Source: Nocardioides sp. JS614 | GTDB taxonomy: Bacteria; Actinomycetota; Actinomycetes; Propionibacteriales; Nocardioidaceae | NCBI RefSeq assembly: GCF_000015265.1 | Contig: NC_008699.1 | Span: 868,001-932,000, forward strand | Reading direction: 5' to 3' | DNA: 64,000 bases | Shown here: piece by piece, positions 1 through 8,042 of the stretch | Numbering within the stretch: the stretch's first letter is position 1 | Layout of the letters: each line of letters opens with the position of its first letter | Made by a program: the position numbers and the translations under genes | Notes under the pieces: generated by a model | The model's database searches: none | Told to the model about the DNA's origin: nothing | What the model saw: only the letters and a program-made list of their open reading frames with translations

Positions 1-410
1 ATCATCGAGGCGGAGTAGACGAGCAGCGCGAGCTGGTCGTCGGTGAGGTCCTCGCGCAGCAGGTCGTAGTCGTCGTCGGACAGGTGCCCGTCGGCGACCC
101 GGGTGACCGCCTCGGCGATCGCGAGGGCAGCCTCCTCGACCCTGGTGAACATCCCCGATTCGCGCCAGGCGGGCAGTACGGCGATCCGCTGCGGCGACTC
201 GCCGGCGCGGAGGGCGAGGTGGGTGTGCAGGTGCAGGCAGAACGCGCACCCGTTGATCTGCGAGCACCGCAGGTTGACCAGCTCGAGCACCGCCCGGTCG
301 ATGCCCAGGTCGGCGGCACGGCCCCTGATCTCCGTGGACACGTTCGCCATCGCGCCGTGGATCGCGGGCAGCTGCTTGTCGGCGTAGACCCACCGGCGGG
401 TGTCCTCCAT
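1..410 (-). CDS. carboxymuconolactone decarboxylase/AhpD-like protein (3' end outside window)
   Basis: The frame reads from an ATG at 410 down to base 1 without a stop, giving 136 codons, so the C-terminus lies outside the window. The predicted protein starts MEDTRRWVYADKQLP. At about residues 50-65 it carries the AhpD/CMD signature: a CSQINGCAFC segment followed by LHLHT, that is, a redox CxxC-type pair with downstream histidines. This family includes alkylhydroperoxidases and carboxymuconolactone decarboxylases. The CxxC pair favours a peroxidase-like thiol role over a true decarboxylase, but the substrate cannot be told from sequence. It points away from the aniline operon and is separated from it by about 500 bases that hold a decayed gene fragment. 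The family call is fairly secure; the role is open. Confidence 0.8.
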   Translation of the reverse strand, partial: MEDTRRWVYADKQLPAIHGAMANVSTEIRGRAADLGIDRAVLELVNLRCSQINGCAFCLHLHTHLALRAGESPQRIAVLPAWRESGMFTRVEEAALAIAEAVTRVADGHLSDDDYDLLREDLTDDQLALLVYSASM

Positions 411-478
411 GCCCCGACGGTACTCACCCGGCGAAGTGACGCCCGGCTATCCGTCGAAGCCGGCGCGCGTCTACCCAG

Positions 479-645
479 CGCAGCTCGGTACTCGGGTGGT
501 AGCGCTTGACCCAGTGGAAGGTGTTCTCGTCGGTGTGGGTGCATCTCCGCGCCCGTGGCCGCTAGCCGGGGCAGCAGGTCGCGGGTGTGCTGAACATGCC
601 ATCGTTGCTGAAGGGAAAGGCGCTAGTGAAGTCGCGGATCTCGCC
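479..645 (-). pseudogene. decayed 3' fragment of a beta-barrel heme-binding-like (THAP4/nitrobindin-type) gene
   Basis: Read on the minus strand, this stretch aligns with the last ~55 codons of the intact gene at 11307-11960 at roughly 80 percent identity by eye. The match includes a 22-base identical run starting at 491. An extra G in the run near 536-541 and small deletions near 585-605 break the frame, and no upstream part of the gene is recognisable. It is therefore a remnant, not a gene. The remaining bases in 411-910 hold regulatory DNA for the following operon and no ORF I can support. Confidence 0.7.
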
Positions 646-732
646 ACCCCGCGGATGAGCTCCCGCGGCAGTGTGGCCGCCCTCTCTCGGCCCCACCCGA
701 ACCGGAGCGGCCCGGGGGGAAGCATCGATCGA

Positions 733-862
733 ACCAGTTGATCAATGCGGCCGCTTTTGGTCTTTGTGGTCATTGAGTTCCTTCTCTAGCGTCAGGTCAG
801 TCCGAGATCACCTCAACGACGAGCAACGACCAGTGAGTACCCGCGCGTCATTGATCACTGGT
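733..862. promoter_or_regulatory. inverted repeat upstream of the aniline operon, probable operator
   Basis: An ACCAGTTGATCAATG element at 733-747 is matched in inverse orientation by CATTGATCACTGGT at 849-862, which differs only by one base of length. The core GATCAATG/CATTGATC also occurs at 7921-7928, upstream of the LysR gene. The two arms lie about 100 bases apart and just ahead of the first dioxygenase gene (ATG at 911). A distant repeat pair upstream of a catabolic operon fits a regulator that binds two sites, for example the LysR protein encoded within the operon. A clear -35/-10 pair was not identified. The binding protein is an inference. Confidence 0.45.
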
Positions 863-910
863 GTCTAGCGGTTCCTCGGGGTCAGTCGAAGACGGCATGA
901 AGGTAGGGAC

Positions 911-2242
911 ATGACCATCAGCGAATCCACGACCGGCAAGCCCCTCATCGGTTTGAGCAGGTGGAGCGACCGGGTGCTGGAGGACCGGGTCCATCGCACC
1001 TTGTACACGGACCCGGGGGTCTTTGCCGAAGAGATGGTCAGGGTCTTCGGTGGTGAGTCCTGGGTCTATCTCGGCCACGAGTCACAGGTGCCGGAGCCCA
1101 ACTCCTACCTCTCGGTCCGGATGGGGTTGCGCCCCCTGATCGTGACCCGCGACCGCGAGGGTGCTCTCCACGGCATCTTCAATCGCTGCGCGCACCGCGG
1201 TGCCACGATCTGTCGTGACGAGTCGGGTGTCGCGAAGAGCTTCCAGTGTCCCTACCACGGCTGGACGTTCCGCAACACCGGAGAACTGGTCGGGACGCCG
1301 TGGCCCGAGGGATACGGCAGCGGCTTCGACAAGTCCGAGTTCGGGCTCCGGAAGGTCAACCGCATCGAGACCTACCGGGGCTTCATCTTCGGCACCCTCA
1401 ACGACGAGGCCCCCTCGGTGCCGGACTGGCTCGGCCCCGCCACGACGTGGCTGGACTACTGGATCGATCGTGCTCCAGGGGGCGACGTCCGGGTTCGCAG
1501 CGGCGCCTTCCGGATGGGGTACCGCGGGAACTGGAAGCTGGCCTACGACAACGCCGGTGACGGATACCATCCGGCGTTCTCCCACCGCTCGCTGCTGGAG
1601 ATGGCGTCCAGGATGGGCGAGTCGAAGGACATGTCCTACTTCGGTCGCACGCCCGACGACGGGCCGCTCGCGGCCTACTCGCTCGGCAACGGTCACAGCG
1701 TGATCGACCAGCGGCCCGCCTATGACGGCCCGGGGAGCTTCTGGGCCAACCAGCGGCCGCAGCCGGGACGGGAGAAGCTCGAGGAGCTCATCCGTGAGCA
1801 GTACCCCGACCGTGCCGACGAGCTCCTGGACCTGTGCGTCGGCTCCCAGATCAACCTCAGCATCTTCCCGAACCTGCTCATCATCGGGAACCAGATCCAG
1901 GTCATCGAGCCCCTGGCCGTGAGCCGCACCCAGCTGACCTGGCACGCCACGTCGATCGGTGGGGTTCCCGAGGAGGTGAACACCGTCCGGATGCGCACCC
2001 AGGAGGACTTCCCGGCCTTCGGCGAACCTGACGACCAGGCCAACTTCGAGGAGGTCCAGCGCGGTCTCGAGGTGGTCGAGGACGAGTGGATCCTCATGAA
2101 CCGCGGCCTCGGGACCGGATGGCAGAGCGTCGGTGCGGACGGGGTCGTCAAGACCGCGGTGACCGACGAACTGCACATGCGCAGCTACTACGTCGAATGG
2201 GTCAAGCGCATGGGCGGCGAGCAGAAGGTCGAGACGGCATGA
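911..2242 (+). CDS. aniline-type Rieske dioxygenase, large (alpha) subunit
   Basis: This 443-residue protein is a ring-hydroxylating oxygenase alpha subunit of normal length. The Rieske [2Fe-2S] ligands are Cys93-x-His95 (RCAHRG) and Cys113-x2-His116 (CPYHGW). The mononuclear iron facial triad begins with Asp217-x2-His220-x4-His225 (DGYHPAFSH). It would insert O2 into the ring of the (glutamylated) amine to give catechol. The start is preceded by a purine-rich AGGTAGGG, and the stop overlaps the beta-subunit start in ATGA. Substrate assignment rests on the neighbours: glutamine synthetase-like and amidotransferase-like genes are the hallmark of aniline dioxygenase loci (atdA/tdn/ado), and catechol ortho-cleavage genes follow. 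A benzoate or anthranilate oxygenase is the alternative, but those loci lack the glutamine-enzyme genes. Confidence 0.85.
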   Translation: MTISESTTGKPLIGLSRWSDRVLEDRVHRTLYTDPGVFAEEMVRVFGGESWVYLGHESQVPEPNSYLSVRMGLRPLIVTRDREGALHGIFNRCAHRGATICRDESGVAKSFQCPYHGWTFRNTGELVGTPWPEGYGSGFDKSEFGLRKVNRIETYRGFIFGTLNDEAPSVPDWLGPATTWLDYWIDRAPGGDVRVRSGAFRMGYRGNWKLAYDNAGDGYHPAFSHRSLLEMASRMGESKDMSYFGRTPDDGPLAAYSLGNGHSVIDQRPAYDGPGSFWANQRPQPGREKLEELIREQYPDRADELLDLCVGSQINLSIFPNLLIIGNQIQVIEPLAVSRTQLTWHATSIGGVPEEVNTVRMRTQEDFPAFGEPDDQANFEEVQRGLEVVEDEWILMNRGLGTGWQSVGADGVVKTAVTDELHMRSYYVEWVKRMGGEQKVETA

Positions 2243-2829
2243 GCATCCCCGCCGAGTACACGGACACCTCCTCGTTCTCCTACCACGTCGACGCGGACTT
2301 CTATGCCGACCTCGACCGCTTCCGCGCGATGTTCGTCGAGGACTGGCCCGACGCCGACCCGGCCGACCTGACGGGCACGGCCTCCTTCCTCACCAGGGAG
2401 GCGCGGCTGATCGACGAGGGCCGGTTCAACGACTGGCTCGAGCTGTTCAGCGACGACTGCCTCTACTGGGTCCCGGTCACCGCCGGCGGTGGTGACCCCC
2501 GCACGGAGGTCTCCCACGCGTTCGACGACCGTAGACGCCTGACCGACCGCGTCTACTGGCTGCGCACGGGCCTGGCCTACAGCCAGATCCCGGCCTCGCG
2601 GACCCGGCGGCTCGTCGGCAACGTCGAGGTGCTCGACGAGCCCTCGGGCGCGCGGCTCGTCCGGTCCAACTTCATCGTCAACGAGTTCCGTGCGGGCGTC
2701 ACCAAGACCTATGCCGGCTGGTACGCCCACGTGCTCACCCCGGCCGCCGAGGGATGGCGGATCCGGATGAAGCAGGCCAACCTGCTCGACTCCGAGCAGT
2801 ACCACGAGAACCTCACGATCGTCTTCTGA
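2239..2829 (+). CDS. aniline-type dioxygenase, small (beta) subunit
   Basis: This 196-residue protein has the size and make-up of the beta subunits of ring-hydroxylating dioxygenases (SnoaL-like cone fold). It has an early FLTREARLIDEGRF segment and the family-typical FNDWLELFSDDCLYWVP stretch, followed by an RRLTDRVYWL segment. It has no metal ligands and serves as the structural partner of the alpha subunit in an alpha3beta3 hexamer. The ATG at 2239 overlaps the alpha stop by four bases, so the pair is translationally coupled. A longer upstream reading is possible in this frame but would run inside the alpha gene, so the coupled ATG was chosen. Confidence 0.85.
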   Translation: MSIPAEYTDTSSFSYHVDADFYADLDRFRAMFVEDWPDADPADLTGTASFLTREARLIDEGRFNDWLELFSDDCLYWVPVTAGGGDPRTEVSHAFDDRRRLTDRVYWLRTGLAYSQIPASRTRRLVGNVEVLDEPSGARLVRSNFIVNEFRAGVTKTYAGWYAHVLTPAAEGWRIRMKQANLLDSEQYHENLTIVF

Positions 2830-2840
2830 GGCCGGCGAGG

Positions 2841-3176
2841 ATGACACCGATCGACCGCCAGGACGACCCCGCGACGGCGGAGGAGACCCGAGCCTCGCAG
2901 GCACGCGACGTCGGCGACGTGGCGGCTCTTCGCCGAGAGATCGAGCTCCTGCGCGCGAGGGTGGGCCGTCTCGAACGGGAGGCGGCCGCGACGCGCGCCC
3001 TGGTCGCCGAAGCCAAGCAGCTCAAGCTGTGGGACTTCACCCCCTACGGCGTGCACCCCGACGAGTCATGGGTCGCGATCGACCGGGCCAGCGCGAGCCG
3101 CCTCCTCGCCGCGCTGGCCAGCGTCGACCACTGGGATCCGTGGCACACCCGAATCGAACCGAGGCCACAACCATGA
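2841..3176 (+). CDS. small coiled-coil protein in the aniline operon, unknown role
   Basis: A 111-residue ORF lies between the dioxygenase beta gene and the amidotransferase gene. Its stop overlaps the next start as ATGA, and it follows the beta stop by 11 bases, so it is part of the operon. Residues ~24-58 form a strongly charged heptad-like helix (LRREIELLRARVGRLEREA) suggesting a coiled coil. The C-terminal half is rich in aromatic residues and prolines (WDFTPYGVHPDESW, WDPWHTRIEP). I recognise no catalytic motif and no family. It could be an assembly or scaffold factor for the multi-enzyme system, but that is only a guess from position. Confidence 0.65.
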   Translation: MTPIDRQDDPATAEETRASQARDVGDVAALRREIELLRARVGRLEREAAATRALVAEAKQLKLWDFTPYGVHPDESWVAIDRASASRLLAALASVDHWDPWHTRIEPRPQP

Positions 3177-3871
3177 ACGACAGCTCGCCGGTGCTCGTCA
3201 TCGGACACATCGACGAACCCTCGCTGGAGGTGGTGCGCCGGGTCGCCGAGACCCACGACATCTCGCTTCTCGTCAAGCGCCCGCTGCGAGGGGAGGCCCT
3301 TCCGCCCCTCGACGACGTGCAGGGGGTCGTTGTCCTCGGTGGTCCCCAGAGTGCCTACGACGAACGAGCCCACCCGTATCTGGCGGAGGAGAAGGCCTAC
3401 ATCGCCTCTGCGCACGCCGCCGGCGTGCCCACGTTGGGGATCTGCCTGGGCTCACACCTGGCAGCGGAAGCACTCGGCGGCAAAGCCCACGCCGGCGAGA
3501 GTGGGCTCGAGGTCGGCTTCATCGACGTCGTTGCCGTCGACGATGCAGGAGAACCGCTGCAAGGCAGGTTCTTCTCCTTCCATTCCGACTCCATGCACGT
3601 CCCGCCCGGAGCCACGGCCCTGGCGGTCTCGGATCGCTACATCCAGGCATGGGGCCTCGGCTCCGTCCTGGCCATCCAGTTCCATCCCGACCTCGACCGG
3701 GATGGGATCGAGACCCTGCTCGGATTGGAGGGCGAGAAGCTCGCCTCCTTCGGGGTCGATGTCGACGCGCTGCGCGAGGAGCTTCGAGTCACAGATGCGG
3801 CGCCCGGCGAGCGGCTGATCGGCGAGTGGGTCGGGTCGCTGTGCCCGGGCCGCGTCCACGTGGGTTGCTAG
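3173..3871 (+). CDS. class I glutamine amidotransferase-like protein of aniline oxidation (AtdA2/TdnT type)
   Basis: This 232-residue protein has the class I glutamine amidotransferase fold. The nucleophile Cys91 sits in GICLGSH, and His171 lies in QFHPD where most relatives have HPE, so the usual third triad Glu is Asp here. In aniline-degrading bacteria the homologous gene is required alongside the glutamine synthetase-like gene, and it is thought to act on gamma-glutamyl groups, either releasing glutamate or controlling toxic gamma-glutamylanilide. Its frame extends upstream, but the ATG at 3173 overlaps the preceding stop and fits coupled translation. The family is certain; the precise reaction is inferred from the locus. 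Confidence 0.8.
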   Translation: MNDSSPVLVIGHIDEPSLEVVRRVAETHDISLLVKRPLRGEALPPLDDVQGVVVLGGPQSAYDERAHPYLAEEKAYIASAHAAGVPTLGICLGSHLAAEALGGKAHAGESGLEVGFIDVVAVDDAGEPLQGRFFSFHSDSMHVPPGATALAVSDRYIQAWGLGSVLAIQFHPDLDRDGIETLLGLEGEKLASFGVDVDALREELRVTDAAPGERLIGEWVGSLCPGRVHVGC

Positions 3872-3939
3872 CCGACCCGTGCCCCTGGCATGCGCCAACC
3901 CGTGCACACCAACACACTCACGCACCATCGGAGGAACCC

Positions 3940-5433
3940 ATGTCCACATCCACCAGATTCGTCGAGCAGTACGGCTTGTACTCATCAGAGCAGCAGCGCG
4001 CTGCCAAGCAGTCGCTGGAGAAGGTCCTCGAGCACGGGATCGAGATCGTGCGGCTGGTCTGGCCTGACCAGCACGGGCTCCTGCGGGGCAAGGCCCTGAC
4101 CGTGGACGCCTACATCGGCGCGCTGGAGACGGGCAACGAGATCACCATGGCGCCGTTCTTCTTCGACCCGGCCAACGCCATCGTGTTCAACCCCTTCAGC
4201 CCCGACGGCGGCTTCGCCATCGACGGCCTCGGCGGCAGCCCGAACGTGAAGATGGTCCCGGACCCCGGCACCTTCACGGTGCTGCCATGGGCCAGGAACA
4301 CCGCGCTGGTCTTCTGCGACCTGTACATGACCAACGGTCAGCCGTTCCCGCTGGCGCCGCGCACGATCTTGAAGGATGCGTTGGCGGCGCTGGCGCAGCA
4401 CGGCGCCAAGCTCGTCACCGGCGTCGAGATGGAGTGGTACCTCACCCGCCTCGTGGACGACCAGCTCGCGACCGGTTCGCTCGGCGCTCCCGGGTCGCCG
4501 GCCGACCCGCCCCAGGTGGCGCCCGTGGCCCGCGGCTACAGCTACCTGCTCATGGAGCACCTCGACGAGATCGACCACGTCCTCGAGCCCATCCGCAAGG
4601 CGGTGCTGCAGATGGGCCTCCCCCTGCGCTCCATCGACGACGAGTGGGCACCGAGCCAGGTGGAGACCACCTTCGACGTCCTCGAGGGCCTGGCTGCTGC
4701 GGACTCCGCAGCTCTGTTCCGCACCACGGTCAAGCAGATCGCCAAGCGCCACGGCCACCTCGCCTCGTTCATGTGCACCCCGGCGATCGCCGGCTTCTAC
4801 GCCAATGGCTGGCACCTCCACACCTCGCTGGCCGACATCGACAGCGGCGCGAACCTGATGGTCCCGACCGACAACTCCCCGCTGTCGGAGATCGGCCGGC
4901 ACTACGTCGGCGGGACCCTGGAGCACGGGATCGCCGCCTCGGTCTTCACCACCCCGACCATCAACGGCTACCGGCGCCGGCGGCCCTACTCGCTGGCACC
5001 CGACCGGCTCGCATGGGGCCAGGACAACCGGGCCGCGATGATGCGGGTCATCAGTGCGCCCAACGACAAGGCGTCCCACGTGGAGAACCGCGTCGGCGAC
5101 TCCGCCGCGAACCCCTACCTCTACGTCGCGGCCCAGGCCGCGTCCGGGCTGGACGGCGTCGTGAACAAGATCGACCCCGGTCCGATCAGCCTCGACCCGT
5201 ACGCCGCCGACGTTCCCCAGCTGCCGACCACCCTGGCCGATGCCGTGGACGCTCTGGAGTCGGACGGCTTCTTCCGCAAGGTCTTCGGTGACGTGTTCGT
5301 CGACTACATGGTCGCGATGAAGCGCAGCGAGGTGGACCGGTACCAGGCCTGGGTCGAGCAGAACCCGGACCCCGACACCTACGTGAACGGCGTGACCGGC
5401 TGGGAGCACCGCGAGTACTTCGAGCTCTTCTGA
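3940..5433 (+). CDS. glutamine synthetase-like gamma-glutamylanilide synthase (AtdA1/TdnQ type)
   Basis: This 497-residue member of the glutamine synthetase family would ligate an aromatic amine, instead of ammonia, to glutamate at the cost of ATP, giving gamma-glutamylanilide. Family marks include the N-terminal beta-grasp part (VRLVWPDQHGLLRGKAL), the catalytic-domain metal-binding GVEMEWYL, the ATP region NGWHLHTSL and the substrate arginine segment NGYRRRRPYSLAPDR. Length is slightly above GSI size (~470). The ATG at 3940 has a strong GGAGG eight bases upstream; the frame extends further 5' only as overlap with the previous gene. The role as amine-activating enzyme rests on operon context. 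A simple nitrogen-assimilation GS would not be expected here. Confidence 0.82.
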   Translation: MSTSTRFVEQYGLYSSEQQRAAKQSLEKVLEHGIEIVRLVWPDQHGLLRGKALTVDAYIGALETGNEITMAPFFFDPANAIVFNPFSPDGGFAIDGLGGSPNVKMVPDPGTFTVLPWARNTALVFCDLYMTNGQPFPLAPRTILKDALAALAQHGAKLVTGVEMEWYLTRLVDDQLATGSLGAPGSPADPPQVAPVARGYSYLLMEHLDEIDHVLEPIRKAVLQMGLPLRSIDDEWAPSQVETTFDVLEGLAAADSAALFRTTVKQIAKRHGHLASFMCTPAIAGFYANGWHLHTSLADIDSGANLMVPTDNSPLSEIGRHYVGGTLEHGIAASVFTTPTINGYRRRRPYSLAPDRLAWGQDNRAAMMRVISAPNDKASHVENRVGDSAANPYLYVAAQAASGLDGVVNKIDPGPISLDPYAADVPQLPTTLADAVDALESDGFFRKVFGDVFVDYMVAMKRSEVDRYQAWVEQNPDPDTYVNGVTGWEHREYFELF

Positions 5434-5481
5434 GCACCCCGTCACCGGCGACGCAGGGGATCGAGACCGAGAGACACTCAC

Positions 5482-5802
5482 ATGCCGACGATCATCTTCC
5501 ACAGTCCCGACGGAAGCTCGCACAAGGTCGACGCCCGGGTCGGAGCCTCCGCGATGGAGACCGCGGTCAAGGTCGGGGTCCCGGGCATCGTCGCCGAATG
5601 CGGCGGCGCCCTGTCCTGCGCCACCTGCCACGTGTTCGTCGACTCCGCGTGGATCGCCGCCACCGGGATCGCGGACGAGTTCGAGGACGAGATGCTCGAC
5701 GACGCGGAGACCCCGCGCACGCCGACGAGCAGACTGTCCTGCCAGATCCGCGTGACCGACGACCTCGACGGCCTGGAACTCACGATCGCGCCCGAGCAGT
5801 GA
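5482..5802 (+). CDS. [2Fe-2S] ferredoxin, adrenodoxin/putidaredoxin type
   Basis: This 106-residue ferredoxin has the cluster ligand pattern C-x5-C-x2-C (CGGALSCATC) and a distal Cys in LSCQIRV, as in adrenodoxin, putidaredoxin and terpredoxin. It is neither a Rieske ferredoxin nor the plant-type ferredoxin domain fused to a reductase. It should pass electrons one at a time from the reductase encoded next to the oxygenase. It overlaps the reductase start (GTGA). Together with a glutathione-reductase-type FAD enzyme this gives a three-component, class IIA-like electron chain. Confidence 0.9.
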   Translation: MPTIIFHSPDGSSHKVDARVGASAMETAVKVGVPGIVAECGGALSCATCHVFVDSAWIAATGIADEFEDEMLDDAETPRTPTSRLSCQIRVTDDLDGLELTIAPEQ

Positions 5803-7076
5803 GCGCCCGAACGCTGAGCGACAAGGTGGAGGTGGCTCAGCCGCACGCCGACGTACTCATCGTCGGCGGCGGCGAGGCCGGGCTCGGCGTCGCCGACGAG
5901 CTGCGGGCACTGGGCTTCGCCGGCACCATCACCATGGCGGGCGAGGAGCCCAGGCTGCCCTACCAGCGTCCTCCGCTGTCCAAGGGCTATCTCTCAGGAG
6001 ACAGCGACGACGAGAGCCTGGAGCTGCGCGCCCCGGAGTACCTGCGCGAGCAGGGCATCGACGTGTGGCTCGGGCGCCGAGTCGCCTCGGTCGACCTGAC
6101 CGACCAGGGCGGCAGCGCCGTCTTCGACGACTCCACCTCGGTGGCGTTCGACCGTCTGGTGCTCGCCACGGGCGCTGTCGCCCGGGAGCTGCCGGTCCCT
6201 GGCGCCGAGCTGGCCGGGGTCCACTCGCTGCGAAGCGTCGCCGACGCCGCGCTCATTCGCGACGCCCTGCGAGCCGGCGGCCCTCTCGTGGTGATCGGAG
6301 GCGGTTTCATCGGCCTCGAGATCGCCGCCACCGCCCGTGCGCGGGGGCTCTCGGTCACCGTGGTCGAGGCGGCCGGCCGACTCCTCGAGCGCGTCTGCGC
6401 CGAACCGCTCTCCGACTTCTGCTTGCGGACGCACCGTGCCGCCGGCATCGACATCCGGCTCGACGCGGCCGTGGTCGAGCTCGTCGGGACCGACGTCGGG
6501 GCGGTCAGCGGCGTCCGGCTCGCGGACGGGACGCTGTTGCCGGCCGAGGTCGTGATCGTCGGGGTCGGCGCGGTGCCGGCGACCGGGATCGCCGAGAAGG
6601 CGGGCCTCGAGTGTCGCCGCGGAATCGTGGTGGACCCGGCAGGACGCACGACACACCCGCGCGTCGTCGCCGCGGGCGATTGCACCGAGCAACCCCACCC
6701 TCACCTGGAGGGGGAGCTGCTGGCGATCGAGTCGGTCAACAACGCCGTCGAGCAGTCGAAGGCCGCCGCGCACACCCTGCTCGGCCTAGACCCGCCGGCA
6801 CGTGGGGTGCCGTGGTTCTGGTCCGACCAGGGCGGCATGAAGATCCAGATCGCCGGCGTCTCACACGGCCACGACGGCTACGTGGTGCGCGAGGAGGCCG
6901 AGCGGATCACGGTCTTGTACTTCCGCGGAGGCACGCTGATCGCCGCGGATGTGGCCAACAACCCCCGCGACTTCATGGCCGTCAAGCGGGCCGTCGCCGA
7001 ACGGCGGACCGTGGACCGCGAGCGCGCTGGTGACCTGACTCGCTCCGTCAAGGACCTCCTCAGGGAAGGCGCCTGA
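5799..7076 (+). CDS. FAD-dependent NAD(P)H:ferredoxin reductase of the dioxygenase
   Basis: This 425-residue pyridine-nucleotide disulfide-type reductase has an N-terminal FAD dinucleotide fold (VLIVGGGEAGLGVADEL), an NAD(P)H fold in the middle (VVIGGGFIGLEIAATARARG), a C-terminal FAD motif ending VVAAGDCTEQP, and the reductase C-terminal domain. It lacks a redox CxxxxC pair, as expected for putidaredoxin reductase-like enzymes. The GTG at 5799 overlaps the ferredoxin stop (GTGA) and is the coupled start. It supplies electrons from NAD(P)H to the ferredoxin and then to the Rieske centre. The next gene starts on its stop (TGATG). Confidence 0.87.
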   Translation: MSARTLSDKVEVAQPHADVLIVGGGEAGLGVADELRALGFAGTITMAGEEPRLPYQRPPLSKGYLSGDSDDESLELRAPEYLREQGIDVWLGRRVASVDLTDQGGSAVFDDSTSVAFDRLVLATGAVARELPVPGAELAGVHSLRSVADAALIRDALRAGGPLVVIGGGFIGLEIAATARARGLSVTVVEAAGRLLERVCAEPLSDFCLRTHRAAGIDIRLDAAVVELVGTDVGAVSGVRLADGTLLPAEVVIVGVGAVPATGIAEKAGLECRRGIVVDPAGRTTHPRVVAAGDCTEQPHPHLEGELLAIESVNNAVEQSKAAAHTLLGLDPPARGVPWFWSDQGGMKIQIAGVSHGHDGYVVREEAERITVLYFRGGTLIAADVANNPRDFMAVKRAVAERRTVDRERAGDLTRSVKDLLREGA

Positions 7077-7939
7077 TGGCCTCCGCGCCGACCGGGGTCA
7101 CGGTCACCACGCTCGAGCTGACGGTCGACCGAGACGCGCCGCTGCTGGTGGTCGGCCCGTCGCTGGGCACCTCGGTCGAGTCGTTGTGGTCCCCCTGTGC
7201 CCGGCTCCTGTCCGGCCGGTTCCACGTCGTGGGTTGGGACCTCCCCGGCCATGGGTCGAACCCCTCGATCCCCGCGACCGGACTGTCGATCGCCGAGCTC
7301 GCGGCCGCCGTCGCTGCGGCGGTCGGTGAGCTCCTGGTCGCGCGAGGACGACCGGAGGGGCCGTTCGGCTATGCCGGTGACTCGGTCGGCGGGGCCGTGG
7401 GACTCCAGCTGCTGCTGGACCACCCCGACCTCGTCTCCAGCGCCGTGCTGGTGTGCACGGGAGCCCGCATCGGCACGCCCGCGGGGTGGCGCGAACGCGC
7501 CGAGAACGTGCGTCAGGGCGGAACCGCGGCGGTGTTGGCGGGATCCCTCGAGCGATGGTTCGCCCCGGGCTTCACCCACCGGCACGACGAGACGACCCGA
7601 GCGTTCACCAGGGCGCTGCTGGGCACCCACCCGAGCGGGTACGCGGCCGTGTGCGCGGCCCTCGAGCGGTTCGATGTCACCGACCGACTCCACGAGATCG
7701 CCCAGCCCGTCCTGGCGGTCGCGGGGGAGCACGACGTGTCGACCCCTCCGGCCTCGCTCGAGACGATCGCCCGCGGCGTCCGGCGCGGCCGACTCGTGGT
7801 CCTGCCCGATGTCGCCCACTTGGCGCCGAGCGAGGACCCCGTCGCGCTGGCCGAGCTGATCAGCGCTCACGTGGCTGCGACCCCGGTGGCTCGGGTGACG
7901 ACGCGGAGCGAGCCCTCGAACATTGATCGGACGAACTGA
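7076..7939 (+). CDS. catD: 3-oxoadipate enol-lactonase-like alpha/beta hydrolase
   Basis: This 287-residue alpha/beta hydrolase has an oxyanion segment LVVGPSLGTSVESLW, a nucleophile elbow GDSVGGAVG (serine in the usual G-x-S-x-G), an acid in the GEHDVSTP region and a late catalytic His in VLPDVAHLAP. The N-terminal PLLVVGPSLGTS segment and the distance to the elbow match PcaD/CatD enol-lactonases. With catA, catB and catC in the same operon this would hydrolyse 3-oxoadipate enol-lactone to 3-oxoadipate, the last step of the ortho branch before CoA activation. The tail of about 25 residues after ISAHVAA is extra and may carry operator DNA (CATTGATC at 7921). The start overlaps the reductase stop. 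Confidence 0.8.
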   Translation: MASAPTGVTVTTLELTVDRDAPLLVVGPSLGTSVESLWSPCARLLSGRFHVVGWDLPGHGSNPSIPATGLSIAELAAAVAAAVGELLVARGRPEGPFGYAGDSVGGAVGLQLLLDHPDLVSSAVLVCTGARIGTPAGWRERAENVRQGGTAAVLAGSLERWFAPGFTHRHDETTRAFTRALLGTHPSGYAAVCAALERFDVTDRLHEIAQPVLAVAGEHDVSTPPASLETIARGVRRGRLVVLPDVAHLAPSEDPVALAELISAHVAATPVARVTTRSEPSNIDRTN

Positions 7940-8042
7940 TGAATCCTCCGCAGATTGGTACTTGTGTGTGATGGATAAGTTTCCGTACGGTCAGGTGACG
8001 CCCATCACAGCCGATGGGCGGGACCCGGTCGAAAGTGCTGCC

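Noticed and set aside
911..2829. Benzoate or anthranilate dioxygenase for the Rieske pair
   Set aside because: Those loci lack glutamine synthetase-like and amidotransferase-like genes, which here lie in the same operon with overlapping or near-adjacent genes.
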